From an uncultured Ruminococcus sp. (GTDB taxonomy: Bacteria > Bacillota > Clostridia > UBA1381): 37,240 nucleotides of DNA. Shown here one piece after another: positions 10,428-20,574 of this stretch. The notes under the pieces are model-generated. The model was given only the letters and a program-made list of their open reading frames with translations, had not been told where the DNA came from and made no database searches. The first letter of the stretch is position 1. Every line of letters starts with the position of its first letter. Location of the stretch: NCBI GenBank assembly GCA_902783115.1, contig CACZPW010000155.1, forward strand, positions 1 to 37,240, in the 5' to 3' direction. The position numbers and the translations under genes are program-made.

Positions 10428-11822
10428 ATGACACTGAAAAAAATCTTATGTGTGGTACTGGGACTTGCCGTATGCGTATCCATGACGGGCTGCGGCAATC
10501 AGAACAAAGGCAGGACAGAGGACGGCAGGATCGCTATTTCAACAAGCGGTTGGCCCGATCCCGATTCACCGAACTACCCAAAGGCACAGGAGCGTGAGCA
10601 GGGCTTTGAGGAGGCTAATCCTGACGTTGATCTGACTGGCGATACATGGACGTTTAATTTGCAGACCTTCTATCCGAAGGCGGAGTCAGGTACTCTTCCT
10701 ACGATCTATCGCTGTAACTTTACCGAGATACAGAGGATAATAGACGGCGAATATGCGGCGGATATTACCGATGTTCTCAAAAAGAGAGGCTACGAGGGCA
10801 AGTTCACAAAGAAGGTTGAGGATGTTATCTCAAAGGACGGCAGGATATATTCATTCCCGATGTCTACTTACATACTCGGTCTTGCGGTAAATATGGATCT
10901 GTTCAAGGCGGCAGGTCTTGTAGATGCAGACGGCACGCCCAAACAGCCCAAGGATTGGTTTGAGCTTGCTGAATTTGCAAAGCAGATCAAGGAAAAGACA
11001 GGCAAGGACGGCTTTGTAATGCCTACAATGAACAATGCGGGCGGCTGGATATTCACAGTTATCGCATGGTCGTTCGGCGCAGAGTTTATGAAGCAGGACG
11101 AGGACGGAAAGTGGATAGCGACCTTTGATTCGCCCGAATGTGCCGAGGCTTTGCAGTTTATAAAGGATCTCAAGTGGAAATACGATGTATTCCCGCAGAA
11201 TACTCTTATAGACAACAACGGCACCGCAGAATATCTTGCAACGGGTAAAGCGGCTATGATGCTTGCGTCGGGAACGGTAGGTACTCAGATGGCTACCTAC
11301 AGCATCAATCCCGATTCGTTGGGTATGATGGCGATACCCGCAGGTCCGAAGCGTTATGTAACACTTTTGGGCGGTGACACAAGAGCGATAAGAGACGATG
11401 CTACAGAGGAACAGATAGACGCGTGCATAAGATTTTTGGAATATACCGGAAACGGCTATGATATAGACGAGTCGGGCAAGAAGGCATTGGAGGATACAAT
11501 GCAGCAGAACAAGGAGCACGGTGCCGTTATAGGTATCAGGTCGTTAAGCCCCTGGAACGAAGAAAGCGCAAAGCAGAAATTCCAGAACGAGCTTATCGAA
11601 AAGTATGCGAACGTAAGCCCGAACAATGTAAGGCTTTATAACGAGTTTTTGGATGACGAGGACGTTGAAGTTCAGCCCGAAGAGCCTATATGCGCTCAGG
11701 ATCTGTACGGTGTTCTCGATAACTGCATACAGAATGTTCTGGGTGATAAGAATGCCGATTGTGCCGAACTGTTAAAGAAAGCAAATTCGGATTTCCAGAC
11801 AAATTTCCTGAATAACTTTTAA
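10428..11822 (+). CDS. Sugar ABC transporter substrate-binding lipoprotein
   Basis: A 464-residue extracellular solute-binding protein of the CUT1 (carbohydrate uptake 1) type. ATG 10428 follows AAAGGAAAG and gives a lipoprotein signal, [20 protein letters not shown], with the lipobox ending MTGC (Cys22 lipidated). A TTG 24 bases upstream would lengthen the signal and is less likely. The mature part shows the usual binding-protein pattern: [10 protein letters not shown] near the start, a [19 protein letters not shown] strand-helix, and [16 protein letters not shown] late in the protein. Two permease genes follow in the same direction, so the three form one importer, probably for oligosaccharides released by the surface hydrolase. 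The ligand cannot be read from sequence. Confidence 0.93.
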   Translation: MTLKKILCVVLGLAVCVSMTGCGNQNKGRTEDGRIAISTSGWPDPDSPNYPKAQEREQGFEEANPDVDLTGDTWTFNLQTFYPKAESGTLPTIYRCNFTEIQRIIDGEYAADITDVLKKRGYEGKFTKKVEDVISKDGRIYSFPMSTYILGLAVNMDLFKAAGLVDADGTPKQPKDWFELAEFAKQIKEKTGKDGFVMPTMNNAGGWIFTVIAWSFGAEFMKQDEDGKWIATFDSPECAEALQFIKDLKWKYDVFPQNTLIDNNGTAEYLATGKAAMMLASGTVGTQMATYSINPDSLGMMAIPAGPKRYVTLLGGDTRAIRDDATEEQIDACIRFLEYTGNGYDIDESGKKALEDTMQQNKEHGAVIGIRSLSPWNEESAKQKFQNELIEKYANVSPNNVRLYNEFLDDEDVEVQPEEPICAQDLYGVLDNCIQNVLGDKNADCAELLKKANSDFQTNFLNNF

Positions 11823-11857
11823 CGTTACATCATTTAAAAGATGAGGAGGGTATCCAA

Positions 11858-12778
11858 ATGAGCAATAAAAACCGTGGAGAGGCAAAAAGATCAAAGAGCG
11901 GTGCGTTTTACAAAAAATCATTTATCACTTCATGGCTTTTTGCAGTGCCCGCCATTGTGCTTATGTATATGTTTATATGGCGGCCTACGGTAATGGGCTT
12001 TGTATGGTCGCTGTTTAAAATGAAGGGGTATACGCCTACACATTTTATCGGAATAAAGAATTATGTTGAGGTAATGAACGACACGCAGTTTATACCGCTG
12101 TTTATAAATACCTTGGAATATGTGTTCTGGTCTTTGGTGGTTGGCTTTTTGCCGCCGATACTCCTTGCGGTCATTGTAAACGAGATGGTGCATTTCAGAC
12201 AGAAGATAATGACATTTCTCTATATGCCCGCCATCATACCTGCGATCGCTGTTTCGCTGTTGTGGAAGCAGATGTACGATCCCAGCGATATAGGACTCCT
12301 GAACATGATCCTTATAAAGATAGGTATGTCGCCGTATCAGTGGCTCAATGACGGACATTTTACCATATTATGGATAATCGTGTCAATGACGTGGAAGAGC
12401 TTCCCCGGTGCGATGCTTTTGTACTATTCGGCATTGCAGGGCGTAAACCAGGAGCTTTACGAGGCTGCCACGATAGACGGTGCCGGAATGGTAAAGCGTG
12501 CATGGTACGTTACACGGCCGCAGATAATGGGCGTATTGATACTTAACTTTGTGCGTCAGATAATAGGTGTATTCCAGGTTATGGAACAGCCGCTTGCAAT
12601 GACGGGCGGAGGCCCCGACGGCGCTTCGGCGTCCTTGGGCTACCAGCTGTACAAATACGGCTTTGTTACGCAAAGAGTAGGTCATGCCATGGCTTTGGGT
12701 ACAATAATATTTGTAGTGCTTATACTTATGACGGTCTTTTATTTCAGGCTGAATAAGAAGCTTGAAGAGAGTATGTAA
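11858..12778 (+). CDS. Sugar ABC transporter permease (UgpA/LplB type)
   Basis: A 306-residue inner-membrane permease with about six transmembrane segments; the first is SWLFAVPAIVLMYMFIW near residue 28. The cytoplasmic EAA loop that docks the ATPase reads YEAATIDGAG, with Glu202. ATG 11858 has a strong AGGAGG site. It lies 35 bp after the binding-protein gene and 14 bp before the second permease, so the three are co-transcribed. The partner ATPase (MsmK/UgpC type) is not in this window; in Firmicutes CUT1 importers often share one encoded elsewhere. Confidence 0.94.
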   Translation: MSNKNRGEAKRSKSGAFYKKSFITSWLFAVPAIVLMYMFIWRPTVMGFVWSLFKMKGYTPTHFIGIKNYVEVMNDTQFIPLFINTLEYVFWSLVVGFLPPILLAVIVNEMVHFRQKIMTFLYMPAIIPAIAVSLLWKQMYDPSDIGLLNMILIKIGMSPYQWLNDGHFTILWIIVSMTWKSFPGAMLLYYSALQGVNQELYEAATIDGAGMVKRAWYVTRPQIMGVLILNFVRQIIGVFQVMEQPLAMTGGGPDGASASLGYQLYKYGFVTQRVGHAMALGTIIFVVLILMTVFYFRLNKKLEESM

Positions 12779-12792
12779 GGAAGGAGCAGGTT

Positions 12793-13716
12793 ATGAGTAG
12801 ATTTCAGGAAAAAACTACGGGATTGCTTACAAACGTCGATTTAAAAGGCGCAAAGGGCAAAATCATATACTGGGCATTTTTTGCAATACTTATTGCGTGC
12901 TGTCTGATAACCTTCCTTCCGGCAGTATGGACGGTTTTTACCGCATTAAAGGATCCCAACGAAATATATACAAGTACGAAATTTTTCCCCGAACATCTTT
13001 CGTTGGCTATTTTTACCGAACGTATATTGGATTCGTGGAATCAGCTTAAATTCGGGAGAAGTATTCTCAATACATTTTACTTTTCCGTCGTTGCATGGGC
13101 TATAAAGCTTACGGTATGCACGTTTGCGGGCTATACTTTCTCAAAGCTCAAGCCAAAGGGAAGTACGGTAGTTTTTGTTATCATATTATGGACAATGATG
13201 ATGCCGTCGCAAATGCGTACGGTGCCTAACTACATAAGCTTTCTGTCATTCCCGTTTGCGTCGAAATCGGAGTTTGGCATAGGCATAAATTTGCTTGATA
13301 CGTACTGGCCGCTGTGGCTTGGCGGTGCGGTTGACGCATTTGCGGTCATGCTTTTTAAGAATGCGTTTGACTCGATATCAGATTCGATAGTCGAAGCCGC
13401 TACGATCGACGGTGCGGGCAAACTGCAGATATTCTTTAACGTTATGATACCCTTAAGCGTGCCGATAATCATATACGAGTCGATTATGACGCTTTCGGGA
13501 GCGTGGTCAAACTTCTTCGGTCCTTACCTTATAATCCAGGACACGAGAAAGCAGCTGCTTCCGGCTAAGATCTTTTTGATTGGTAATGACGGTACTGTCA
13601 AGCAGAATACATATCTTATGGGACTTATCATTGCGTCAATGCCGCAGCTTCTGATATTTGCATTTTTCAAGAAGTATATCATGGGCGGTATAAATGTCGG
13701 CGGTGTTAAGGGCTAA
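12793..13716 (+). CDS. Sugar ABC transporter permease (UgpE/MsmG type)
   Basis: The second, 307-residue membrane subunit of the importer. The EAA loop reads VEAATIDGAG, with Glu201, followed by FFNVMIPLS, the typical pattern of the UgpE-like half. Hydrophobic segments include IIYWAFFAILIACCLITFLP near residue 24 and AWAIKLTVCTFAGYTF near 105. The start ATG follows AAGGAGCAGG. It is the last gene before a hairpin-rich gap and is probably the 3' end of the first transcription unit. The fold, position and motif make the assignment secure; the sugar is unknown. Confidence 0.94.
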   Translation: MSRFQEKTTGLLTNVDLKGAKGKIIYWAFFAILIACCLITFLPAVWTVFTALKDPNEIYTSTKFFPEHLSLAIFTERILDSWNQLKFGRSILNTFYFSVVAWAIKLTVCTFAGYTFSKLKPKGSTVVFVIILWTMMMPSQMRTVPNYISFLSFPFASKSEFGIGINLLDTYWPLWLGGAVDAFAVMLFKNAFDSISDSIVEAATIDGAGKLQIFFNVMIPLSVPIIIYESIMTLSGAWSNFFGPYLIIQDTRKQLLPAKIFLIGNDGTVKQNTYLMGLIIASMPQLLIFAFFKKYIMGGINVGGVKG

Positions 13717-13730
13717 AATACTGTAAATAA

Positions 13731-13788
13731 GTCTTAAAAAGACTTTAGCAATGGGTTGTTTGAAAAGTGTAATTTTTAAACAACCCAT
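13731..13788 (+). terminator. Two hairpins after the transporter genes; possible terminator or mRNA-processing structure
   Basis: A small hairpin (AAGTCTT/AAGACTT) at about 13731-13746 is followed by a long one. Its left arm is 13751-13766, loop 13767-13772 and right arm 13773-13788. All 16 positions pair, with one G-U. There is no T-run after the long stem, so it is not a textbook intrinsic terminator. It may dampen read-through or protect the 3' end of the transporter mRNA, allowing lower expression of the glycosidases downstream. Confidence 0.55.
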
Positions 13789-13820
13789 AACTTTAACTCA
13801 AAACAAAAGGAAAATAAAAT

Positions 13821-15170
13821 ATGACAAATATAACTGTTGATTTTAAGCAAAAATGTGGTAAAATAAAGCCGATGCACGGGGTGGGACAGCCACCCTTCGG
13901 AGGCATGGATTTTTCGTTTATCAAATACTTAAAGGACGCAAATATTCCGTACTCACGTCTTCACGATGTCGGAGGTTGGTTCGGTGGTAATTTGTTTGTT
14001 GATATACCCAACATATTCAGGGACTTTGAAGCAGACGAAACCGATCCCAAATCCTATGATTTTGCGTTTACGGATATACTTATCGAGGCTCTTGAAAAAA
14101 ATGACTGCGAGCCTGTATACCGTCTTGGCGTCACCATTGAAAATTTCCATTACATAAAGGCGTACAGGATATTCCCGCCGAAGGATGTGCAAAAATGGGC
14201 AAGGGTATGCGAGCATATAATACGGCATTATAACGAAGGCTGGGCGGACGGTTATCATTACGGCATCAAGTATTGGGAGATATGGAACGAGCCGGATAAC
14301 GGTATCGACGATACGCAGAATATGATGTGGCACGGCACAAAAGAGGAATTTTACGAGCTGTATAGAGTCACGTCAAAGCATCTTCGCAAGGTTTTCGGAA
14401 ACTCAATTAAAATAGGCGGTTACGGTCATTCGGGCTTTTATGTTGTTGACAGCGTGGAGGATATTGAAAACTCTATCGGCATAGGTCTGGGAATGAAGGA
14501 GAATCCGACCGATTGGGAAAAACGGACGGAGTATTTTATCGAGTTTTTTGACGGATTTATAGATATGGTCGTAAAGGAAAACCTGCCGTTTGATTTCTTT
14601 TCACATCACAGCTATGCAACGGTCGGCGCAACCTTAAGACGCCAGAAATATGTTGAAAAGCGTTTGTGTGATGCGGGACTTTCGGACGTTGAAATACACT
14701 TAAACGAGTGGAATACCAATGCGCGCGCCAAGGAACGCGGCAGATCGGTAGCCTCAGCAAATGCGGCGGCAATGATGTGTGTTATGCAGAATACAAAAAT
14801 GGCGCTTATGAACTATTACGATGCAAGGCTGGGCGCTTCCATGTACGGCGGTCTGTTTAATCCGATCACGTACGGGCCGCTGTGCACATATTACAGCTTT
14901 AAGGCTTTTGGGAATCTTTACAGGCTCGGAACGCAGGTTGAGGCAAAATGCGATAAAGACGGTATTTATGTGCTTGCGGCAAAGGGTGAGGACGGCGTTG
15001 GAGTTCTGATCACAAATACGCTAAGCGATGCGCAGTTAAGCCTTGATACGGACAGAGAGCTTTGCGCGTACTTAATAGACGAAGATAATTTTTATAAGGA
15101 GACAGATATTGACACAGCGTCTTTTACGTTAAAAGAAAATCAGGTGCTTTATCTGGAAGGTAAACTATGA
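13821..15170 (+). CDS. Cytoplasmic glycoside hydrolase, GH39-like (beta-xylosidase-type fold)
   Basis: A 449-residue enzyme with no signal peptide, so it acts on imported oligosaccharides. The N-terminus (MHGVGQPPFGG) and barrel resemble GH39. YWEIWNEPDNG holds the likely acid/base Glu157, and IHLNEWNT holds the likely nucleophile Glu296. After the barrel (to about residue 370) comes a small beta domain ending NQVLYLEGKL, as in GH39 and related clan-A enzymes. ATG 13821 follows AAAGGAAA. Its stop overlaps the start of the next glycosidase (ATGA), so the two are translationally coupled. GH39 members act on xylosides, iduronides and some other substrates, so the exact sugar is open. Confidence 0.85.
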   Translation: MTNITVDFKQKCGKIKPMHGVGQPPFGGMDFSFIKYLKDANIPYSRLHDVGGWFGGNLFVDIPNIFRDFEADETDPKSYDFAFTDILIEALEKNDCEPVYRLGVTIENFHYIKAYRIFPPKDVQKWARVCEHIIRHYNEGWADGYHYGIKYWEIWNEPDNGIDDTQNMMWHGTKEEFYELYRVTSKHLRKVFGNSIKIGGYGHSGFYVVDSVEDIENSIGIGLGMKENPTDWEKRTEYFIEFFDGFIDMVVKENLPFDFFSHHSYATVGATLRRQKYVEKRLCDAGLSDVEIHLNEWNTNARAKERGRSVASANAAAMMCVMQNTKMALMNYYDARLGASMYGGLFNPITYGPLCTYYSFKAFGNLYRLGTQVEAKCDKDGIYVLAAKGEDGVGVLITNTLSDAQLSLDTDRELCAYLIDEDNFYKETDIDTASFTLKENQVLYLEGKL

Positions 15171-17509
15171 AAAACGAAACATTGAACCGTCTTTTAAAAC
15201 CTGAGTCTGAATTTTCACCGCTGCCGTTCTGGTTCTGGAACGATAAGCTTGATGAAAACGAGATAATAAGGCAAATCAGGGAAATGAACGCTAAGGGAGT
15301 AAACGGGTTTGTTATCCATCCGAGAATAGGCATACCGTATGAGATACCGTATATGTCCGGTATTTATATGCGCTATGTAAAGTGCGCCGTTGAGGAAGCG
15401 GCGAAGCTTGGTATGAAGGTCATTTTATATGACGAGGGAATGTACCCGTCAGGCTCTGCGCACGGAATGGTGGTAAAGAAAAACTCCGGTTTTGCTACAA
15501 GGGGCATACGCTGTGAGGAAAGCCTTGAAAGTGAGCCTGAGCTTGAAGCGGGTGAAAACTTGCTATATACCTTTACCGCAAAAAAGACCGGCGCGGATTC
15601 TCTTGATAATATTGAAAAATACAAAGGCGATGCTTTAAAGGACGGCTATGTTTTCATACATTTGATCGAAGGCTTTACACACGGACATATCCGCGGAATA
15701 CATATAGGCGAGGACGACTGGGAGGAGCCGCCCGCATCGGCGGATCTGTTGAGCTATGAAGCGGTTTCCTGCTTTATTGAGCTTACCCATGAGGTATATT
15801 ATAAAGCGCTGTCGCAATATTTCGGCACCACTGTTATAGGCATTTTTACGGACGAGCCGTCCGTATTGGGTCGCGGCGAGGATAAGCGAATGAAGCCGTG
15901 GACGGTAGGCTTTGCTGACGAGCTTGAAAAGGTAGGAATAAAGCCTATTGATATTGCGGCAATGTGGTATGATACCGGCGATGATACAAAACGTATAAGA
16001 CAGGCGTATGCAAAGGCAGTTCATGACAGGCTTACCGACAGCTTTTATAAGCAGCTGTACGATTGGTGTACGGCGCATGGCATAGGTCTGGTGGGGCATC
16101 CGGGCAAATCCTGGGATATAGGTCTTTTAAAATATTTTCATATCCCCGGTCAGGATCTTGTTTTCAGACGTGTCGCTCCGGAGGACAGTAAAGCTTTAAC
16201 AGGTGCCGACACAGTCCAGGCAAAATGCTCCTCCGATTCCGCACGGCACAGAGGCAGAAGAAGAAATCTTAACGAGTGCTTTGCCTGCGGAGGAAAGGAT
16301 TCGATAGAGTGGTCGTTTAATGCCGATGATATGAAATGGACAATGGATTGGCTGTTTATACGCGGTGTAAATATGCTTGTTCCGCACGCATTTTTCTACT
16401 CACTGGACGGAGAAAGACGGTTTGGGGAAAGACCGCCCGATGTTGGATTTAACAATATCTGGTGGAAGCATTATGATACAATTTCCGATTACATAAAAAG
16501 AATGTGCTTTATGATGACCGATTCCGTCAATACGACAAGCATTGCGGTGCTTTGCAGGGCTGATTCCCTGCCGGTCGATACAGTAAAGCCGCTTTATGAA
16601 AATCAGATAGAGTTTAATTATCTTGAGGAGGAGCTTATAAGTGATGGAACATCTACTGTAAGTGACGGCAAAATAAAAATAGCGTCACAGTGCTACGATA
16701 CCCTCATAGCAGAGGATATTTCAATGCTGAGCCCTGAAATTAAAAAGCTTACAAAATGCGGCGTCAAGGTAATAGTGTATAATCCCGGCGGTGCAGAGGT
16801 TGATAGCGGTATTATCTCCGTGCAGTCATTTGATGAGATTTTAACATATCTTAAAAAAGACCTTGTGATAATTCCCGAATGCAAGGATTTGAGGGTGAGC
16901 CATATCATAAAGGACGGCGAGCATTTTTATATACTTGTAAACGAGGGTGAAAACGCTGTTACGGGTGATGTAACTGTTTTTGCCGGCGGTGAGATATCGG
17001 TATTTGATCCGTGGCAGGGTAGGGAGCTTTGCACTGCCGGTCTTTCGCTTGACAGGCGTGAGAGCCTTATAATCTGTGCGGGCAAAGAGCCGACTGATAG
17101 GGTGACTTTGCACTTTAAAGAACGGTTTGGCATATCAAAAGCCGAAAAAGAGCTTAAAGATTGGTACATAGACGATAAAAAAACAGAGCTTGGCTCATGG
17201 ACAGAAAATGAAGCCTTAAAGGATTTTTGCGGAACTGTATGCTACAGAACGGAATTTGAAGCGGATATAGCGGATAGCGCTACTCTTGTTCTTGATATGG
17301 GTACGGTTTGCGAACAGGCAGAGGTATATGTAAACGGCGAATATGCGGGCTTTAAATTGTGGGCGCCGTATACGCTTGATATTACCGCTTTTGTCAAAGA
17401 GGGGAATAACAGCCTTGAAATCAAGGTAACAAACAGCCTTGCCAATAAATACGGCAATGTCGTATTGCCGTCTGGACTGCTTGATAGGGTTACATTAAAG
17501 ATATATTAA
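15167..17509 (+). CDS. GH106-like (alpha-L-rhamnosidase-type) glycoside hydrolase
   Basis: A 780-residue cytoplasmic protein. Its N-terminus PLPFWFWNDKLDENEIIRQI, then VNGFVIHPRIG, then KVILYDEGMYPSGSAHG follow the pattern of the large GH106-like group ('F-W-F-W-N ... DE ... YPSG'). A later GIFTDEPSVLG is the conserved T-D-E-P segment that probably carries a catalytic acid. Residues 680-780 form a jelly-roll carbohydrate-binding sandwich (AEVYVNGEYAGFKLWAPYTL). It overlaps the GH39-like gene by 4 bases. GH106 enzymes remove L-rhamnose, for example from rhamnogalacturonan, but many members of this wider group are uncharacterised, so the activity is tentative. Confidence 0.75.
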   Translation: MKNETLNRLLKPESEFSPLPFWFWNDKLDENEIIRQIREMNAKGVNGFVIHPRIGIPYEIPYMSGIYMRYVKCAVEEAAKLGMKVILYDEGMYPSGSAHGMVVKKNSGFATRGIRCEESLESEPELEAGENLLYTFTAKKTGADSLDNIEKYKGDALKDGYVFIHLIEGFTHGHIRGIHIGEDDWEEPPASADLLSYEAVSCFIELTHEVYYKALSQYFGTTVIGIFTDEPSVLGRGEDKRMKPWTVGFADELEKVGIKPIDIAAMWYDTGDDTKRIRQAYAKAVHDRLTDSFYKQLYDWCTAHGIGLVGHPGKSWDIGLLKYFHIPGQDLVFRRVAPEDSKALTGADTVQAKCSSDSARHRGRRRNLNECFACGGKDSIEWSFNADDMKWTMDWLFIRGVNMLVPHAFFYSLDGERRFGERPPDVGFNNIWWKHYDTISDYIKRMCFMMTDSVNTTSIAVLCRADSLPVDTVKPLYENQIEFNYLEEELISDGTSTVSDGKIKIASQCYDTLIAEDISMLSPEIKKLTKCGVKVIVYNPGGAEVDSGIISVQSFDEILTYLKKDLVIIPECKDLRVSHIIKDGEHFYILVNEGENAVTGDVTVFAGGEISVFDPWQGRELCTAGLSLDRRESLIICAGKEPTDRVTLHFKERFGISKAEKELKDWYIDDKKTELGSWTENEALKDFCGTVCYRTEFEADIADSATLVLDMGTVCEQAEVYVNGEYAGFKLWAPYTLDITAFVKEGNNSLEIKVTNSLANKYGNVVLPSGLLDRVTLKIY

Positions 17510-17537
17510 CAAATATACGCTAAAGGAGGGCTTTTAA

Positions 17538-20500
17538 ATGAAATGGCGTAAGATGATAGGTGCAGCCGTTGCGGCTGCCGCAGTTGTGGCAAGTGCCGCG
17601 GTAATATCCATGCCGCAGGCGTATGCCGAAACGATAAATACCGATACCGTGTACAGGGAGGATTTTGACGGTTTTGAAAAATTAAACTATTCTCCCACAC
17701 TCAAAGCATTAAAGGATTACGGCTGGTATGCGGCGGATAACAATACGCTTTATACCGAGGTTGATAGTGTTCCGCCATATAAAACCTATGAAGGCAAGTT
17801 TGCGCAGATTGCAAAGGTTGACGGCAGTATGGTACTGGTTATAGCGTCTGCAGGCGAGGGCAACAGTACTCAAAATTCGGATATTCCCAAATATGGCTAT
17901 GGAAAAACCTTCCCCGGAGCAAGTGCGTGTGAAGCGGTAACAGGCACATGGGAAATAAGCTTTGATTTTAAACCGTATCTATCAAATAAAATGACGCAGT
18001 TTGCGTTCACTTTCAATACGGGCGATGAATCGGATCTCACTGAAGCAAGTGCGCAGCATAATATCATAGCGGGCTACGGACAGAGATTTTACCTTGGCTG
18101 CCGTGACTATAAGTGGCTTTTGGACAACAGCGTTACACAGGGTACTTTAAAAGCTTCAGACATAGGCGGTGAGGTATGGTATACTGTTAAAACCGTATTA
18201 AACTGTGATGCCAGATATTATACGGTAGAGCTTTATAACAGGGCTACCGGTGAGCTTATCGCGCGCAGGTGTCCTATAAGCTATGACAAGGACGAAAACA
18301 TAAGCTTTATAAAGTTCTCGGCATTGGGTTTTAAGCAAAAATCCTATGTGTTTGTTGATAATATTTCCATAGAAAAAACAGAAAAAAATGCTGTTATATA
18401 TAACGAAACCTTTGATACGTTTACAAACGAAAGCTATCACGCGGCGGACGGTATCAGAACCGGCACAGAGTCGGAGGATTTTTCGGGTAACAGCTATTTT
18501 AAGGGCCATACACCCTGGAGGTTTGATGAAAGTATCGGTAATGACTATTGCTTTGAAGATGATGATACGCTTTCAAGTCAGGTTGTAAGACTCGGCGATG
18601 ATATAAAAACCGCAGGAACATATGAAAAATCGGGACTTATATATATGCAGGCAAACGAGCCGCTTATAGACCGTAAAACGGCGCCATACAGGGGCATGTT
18701 AAAGACAAGCTTCAAGATAAAGCCCGAAACCGTAGCAGATGATTTTTCGGTGAATGTCATACCCGATGCAAACGTTGATATTGCATCAGATGAGAGTGCA
18801 TTTTTCAAAATAGTAAATCTTAACGGCACTCCCGCAGTTTCGGACGGTGATGGCGAATATGTAAGTCTTGACAGTTCAAAATGGTATAATGTTGACCTTA
18901 CATTTGACGCTATGGGCGATGCAGCATCGGCAGAGGTGACGGATCTTAGCGGAAACTACGTTGCAAAAAGCTTTGTAACGGGTGATTCGGCGCCCGATGC
19001 CATAAAGGCAATAATGCTTGTATCTAAAGGCGGCACGTCCGTTCTGGCAGACGATATCAAGCTTGAATATTCGGACAGGCTGCTTGGCGTAACCTCCGTA
19101 ACCGTAAACGAAGAGCCGCTTACCTCTTTATCGGATATAACTCCTCTTTCGACCGTAAATGTCGGGATTTGCTATAATAACCAAACTAATCAAACGCTCA
19201 ACAGCAATGTAATATTTGCATTATACAGCGACGATGCCCTTGTAAACGTGCAGACGGCAGATTTTTCCGTACAGTCATCTTTGCACGGTACGGACTCACA
19301 GGCGGCGGAATTTACGGTGCCGTCCGATGTTGATACTGACAGCGTCAATAAAATGTCCGTATTTGTCTGGGACGCTCTTGACGGTATGCGGTCTATGACT
19401 CAAAAGACGGGCGAAAAGAAGCGTACAGCCGGAAAATACAAGGATTATGTTGATTTTACCGTCGATATAGAGGACGGACGCGGCGCTGTTATCCTTCAGC
19501 TTACGGATACACAGATCGTGGATTCAAAGCAGATCCGTGAGGGAATTGAATATAACCCTGCAATGCCCAAATATTGGCTGCCGCAGCTTATGAATCAAAG
19601 GCTGTTCAATGATTTAAGAGAGATAATAAATGACGTAAAGCCCGATCTTATTCTGCTTACGGGCGACTGCGTATACGGCGGCTATGACGATAACGGAACG
19701 TCGTTTGTAAGACTTGTTGACTTCCTTGACAGATTCGGTATTCCATGGGCGCCGGTATTCGGAAATCACGATAACGAAAGTAAAATGGGCGCAGATTGGC
19801 AGTGTCGCTACCTTGAGAGCCGCAAAAACTGTCTGTTCAAGCAAAGGACGCTTACGGGTAACGGAAATTACAGCATAGGCATTTCTCAGGACGGTGAGTT
19901 AAAGCGTGTAATATTTATGCTTGACAGTAACGGCTGCGCTGTAATGAGTGATGAAAGCTTTGCTAACGGACATTCCAAAAAGACTGCGGGCTTCGGTGAT
20001 GACCAGATAGCATGGTATACCGCAGCAGCGGAAAAAATAAACGCTGATTTTGAAAATATGAAATACACCTTTGCCTTCCATATCCAGCTTGCGGAGTTTG
20101 AAGATGCGTTCGCTAAATACGGCTTTTCAAGCAGCGCCGAAAGGAAGGAAAACGGAGACCTTGCTTCGCCTATAAATATTGATACCCGCGAGGATAAGGC
20201 GCCTACGGATTTCGGATATATCGGAAGAAAGCTTAAGGGGGCATGGGATCAGGACAGGAGCGTATATAACGGTATAAAAGCCATCGGTGCGGATTCGATC
20301 CTGGTCGGACATGAGCATTGTAACAGCGCAAGCGTTGTATATGACGGAATTCGCTTCCAGTACGGTCAGAAAATAGGCGAATATGACAGAATAAACTTCA
20401 AGGATTCGGATGGTAATATTACCGGCGCGGTTGCATACGCCACAGGCTACGGCACGCCCGTTCTCGGCGGTACGGTTATGGAATTGTCGGAAAATACGGG

Positions 20501-20540
20501 CGAGATCGCCAATGCATATATTCATTATTGCAGTAAATAA
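17538..20540 (+). CDS. Secreted calcineurin-like metallophosphoesterase with two N-terminal concanavalin-like modules
   Basis: A 1000-residue exported protein; ATG 17538 follows AAAGGAGGG and yields a signal peptide with cleavage near AYA-ET. Module A (about 39-280) and module B (about 287-510) are close relatives of those in the SLH protein at 3901: both B modules share TPWR/SPWR then SQVVRLGDD. A beta domain (about 512-625) ends in MSVFVW. Residues 645-1000 are a metallophosphoesterase: LTDTQ (Asp657), TGDCVYGG (Asp710), GNHD (Asn743, His744), a FHIQLAEFE His, and GHEH (His925, His927). The first motif is D-x-Q instead of the usual D-x-H. No SLH domain is present. It may remove phosphate from a glycan outside the cell; the substrate is unknown. 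Confidence 0.88.
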   Translation: MKWRKMIGAAVAAAAVVASAAVISMPQAYAETINTDTVYREDFDGFEKLNYSPTLKALKDYGWYAADNNTLYTEVDSVPPYKTYEGKFAQIAKVDGSMVLVIASAGEGNSTQNSDIPKYGYGKTFPGASACEAVTGTWEISFDFKPYLSNKMTQFAFTFNTGDESDLTEASAQHNIIAGYGQRFYLGCRDYKWLLDNSVTQGTLKASDIGGEVWYTVKTVLNCDARYYTVELYNRATGELIARRCPISYDKDENISFIKFSALGFKQKSYVFVDNISIEKTEKNAVIYNETFDTFTNESYHAADGIRTGTESEDFSGNSYFKGHTPWRFDESIGNDYCFEDDDTLSSQVVRLGDDIKTAGTYEKSGLIYMQANEPLIDRKTAPYRGMLKTSFKIKPETVADDFSVNVIPDANVDIASDESAFFKIVNLNGTPAVSDGDGEYVSLDSSKWYNVDLTFDAMGDAASAEVTDLSGNYVAKSFVTGDSAPDAIKAIMLVSKGGTSVLADDIKLEYSDRLLGVTSVTVNEEPLTSLSDITPLSTVNVGICYNNQTNQTLNSNVIFALYSDDALVNVQTADFSVQSSLHGTDSQAAEFTVPSDVDTDSVNKMSVFVWDALDGMRSMTQKTGEKKRTAGKYKDYVDFTVDIEDGRGAVILQLTDTQIVDSKQIREGIEYNPAMPKYWLPQLMNQRLFNDLREIINDVKPDLILLTGDCVYGGYDDNGTSFVRLVDFLDRFGIPWAPVFGNHDNESKMGADWQCRYLESRKNCLFKQRTLTGNGNYSIGISQDGELKRVIFMLDSNGCAVMSDESFANGHSKKTAGFGDDQIAWYTAAAEKINADFENMKYTFAFHIQLAEFEDAFAKYGFSSSAERKENGDLASPINIDTREDKAPTDFGYIGRKLKGAWDQDRSVYNGIKAIGADSILVGHEHCNSASVVYDGIRFQYGQKIGEYDRINFKDSDGNITGAVAYATGYGTPVLGGTVMELSENTGEIANAYIHYCSK

Positions 20541-20574
20541 CTTATGGCGCAAAAAGCCGAAGGAGAATATAAAA

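Noticed and set aside
10851-11519. A 222-codon open frame on the - strand
   Set aside because: It lies wholly inside the sugar-binding lipoprotein gene, has no ribosome site and gives a composition unlike a real protein; a shadow frame.
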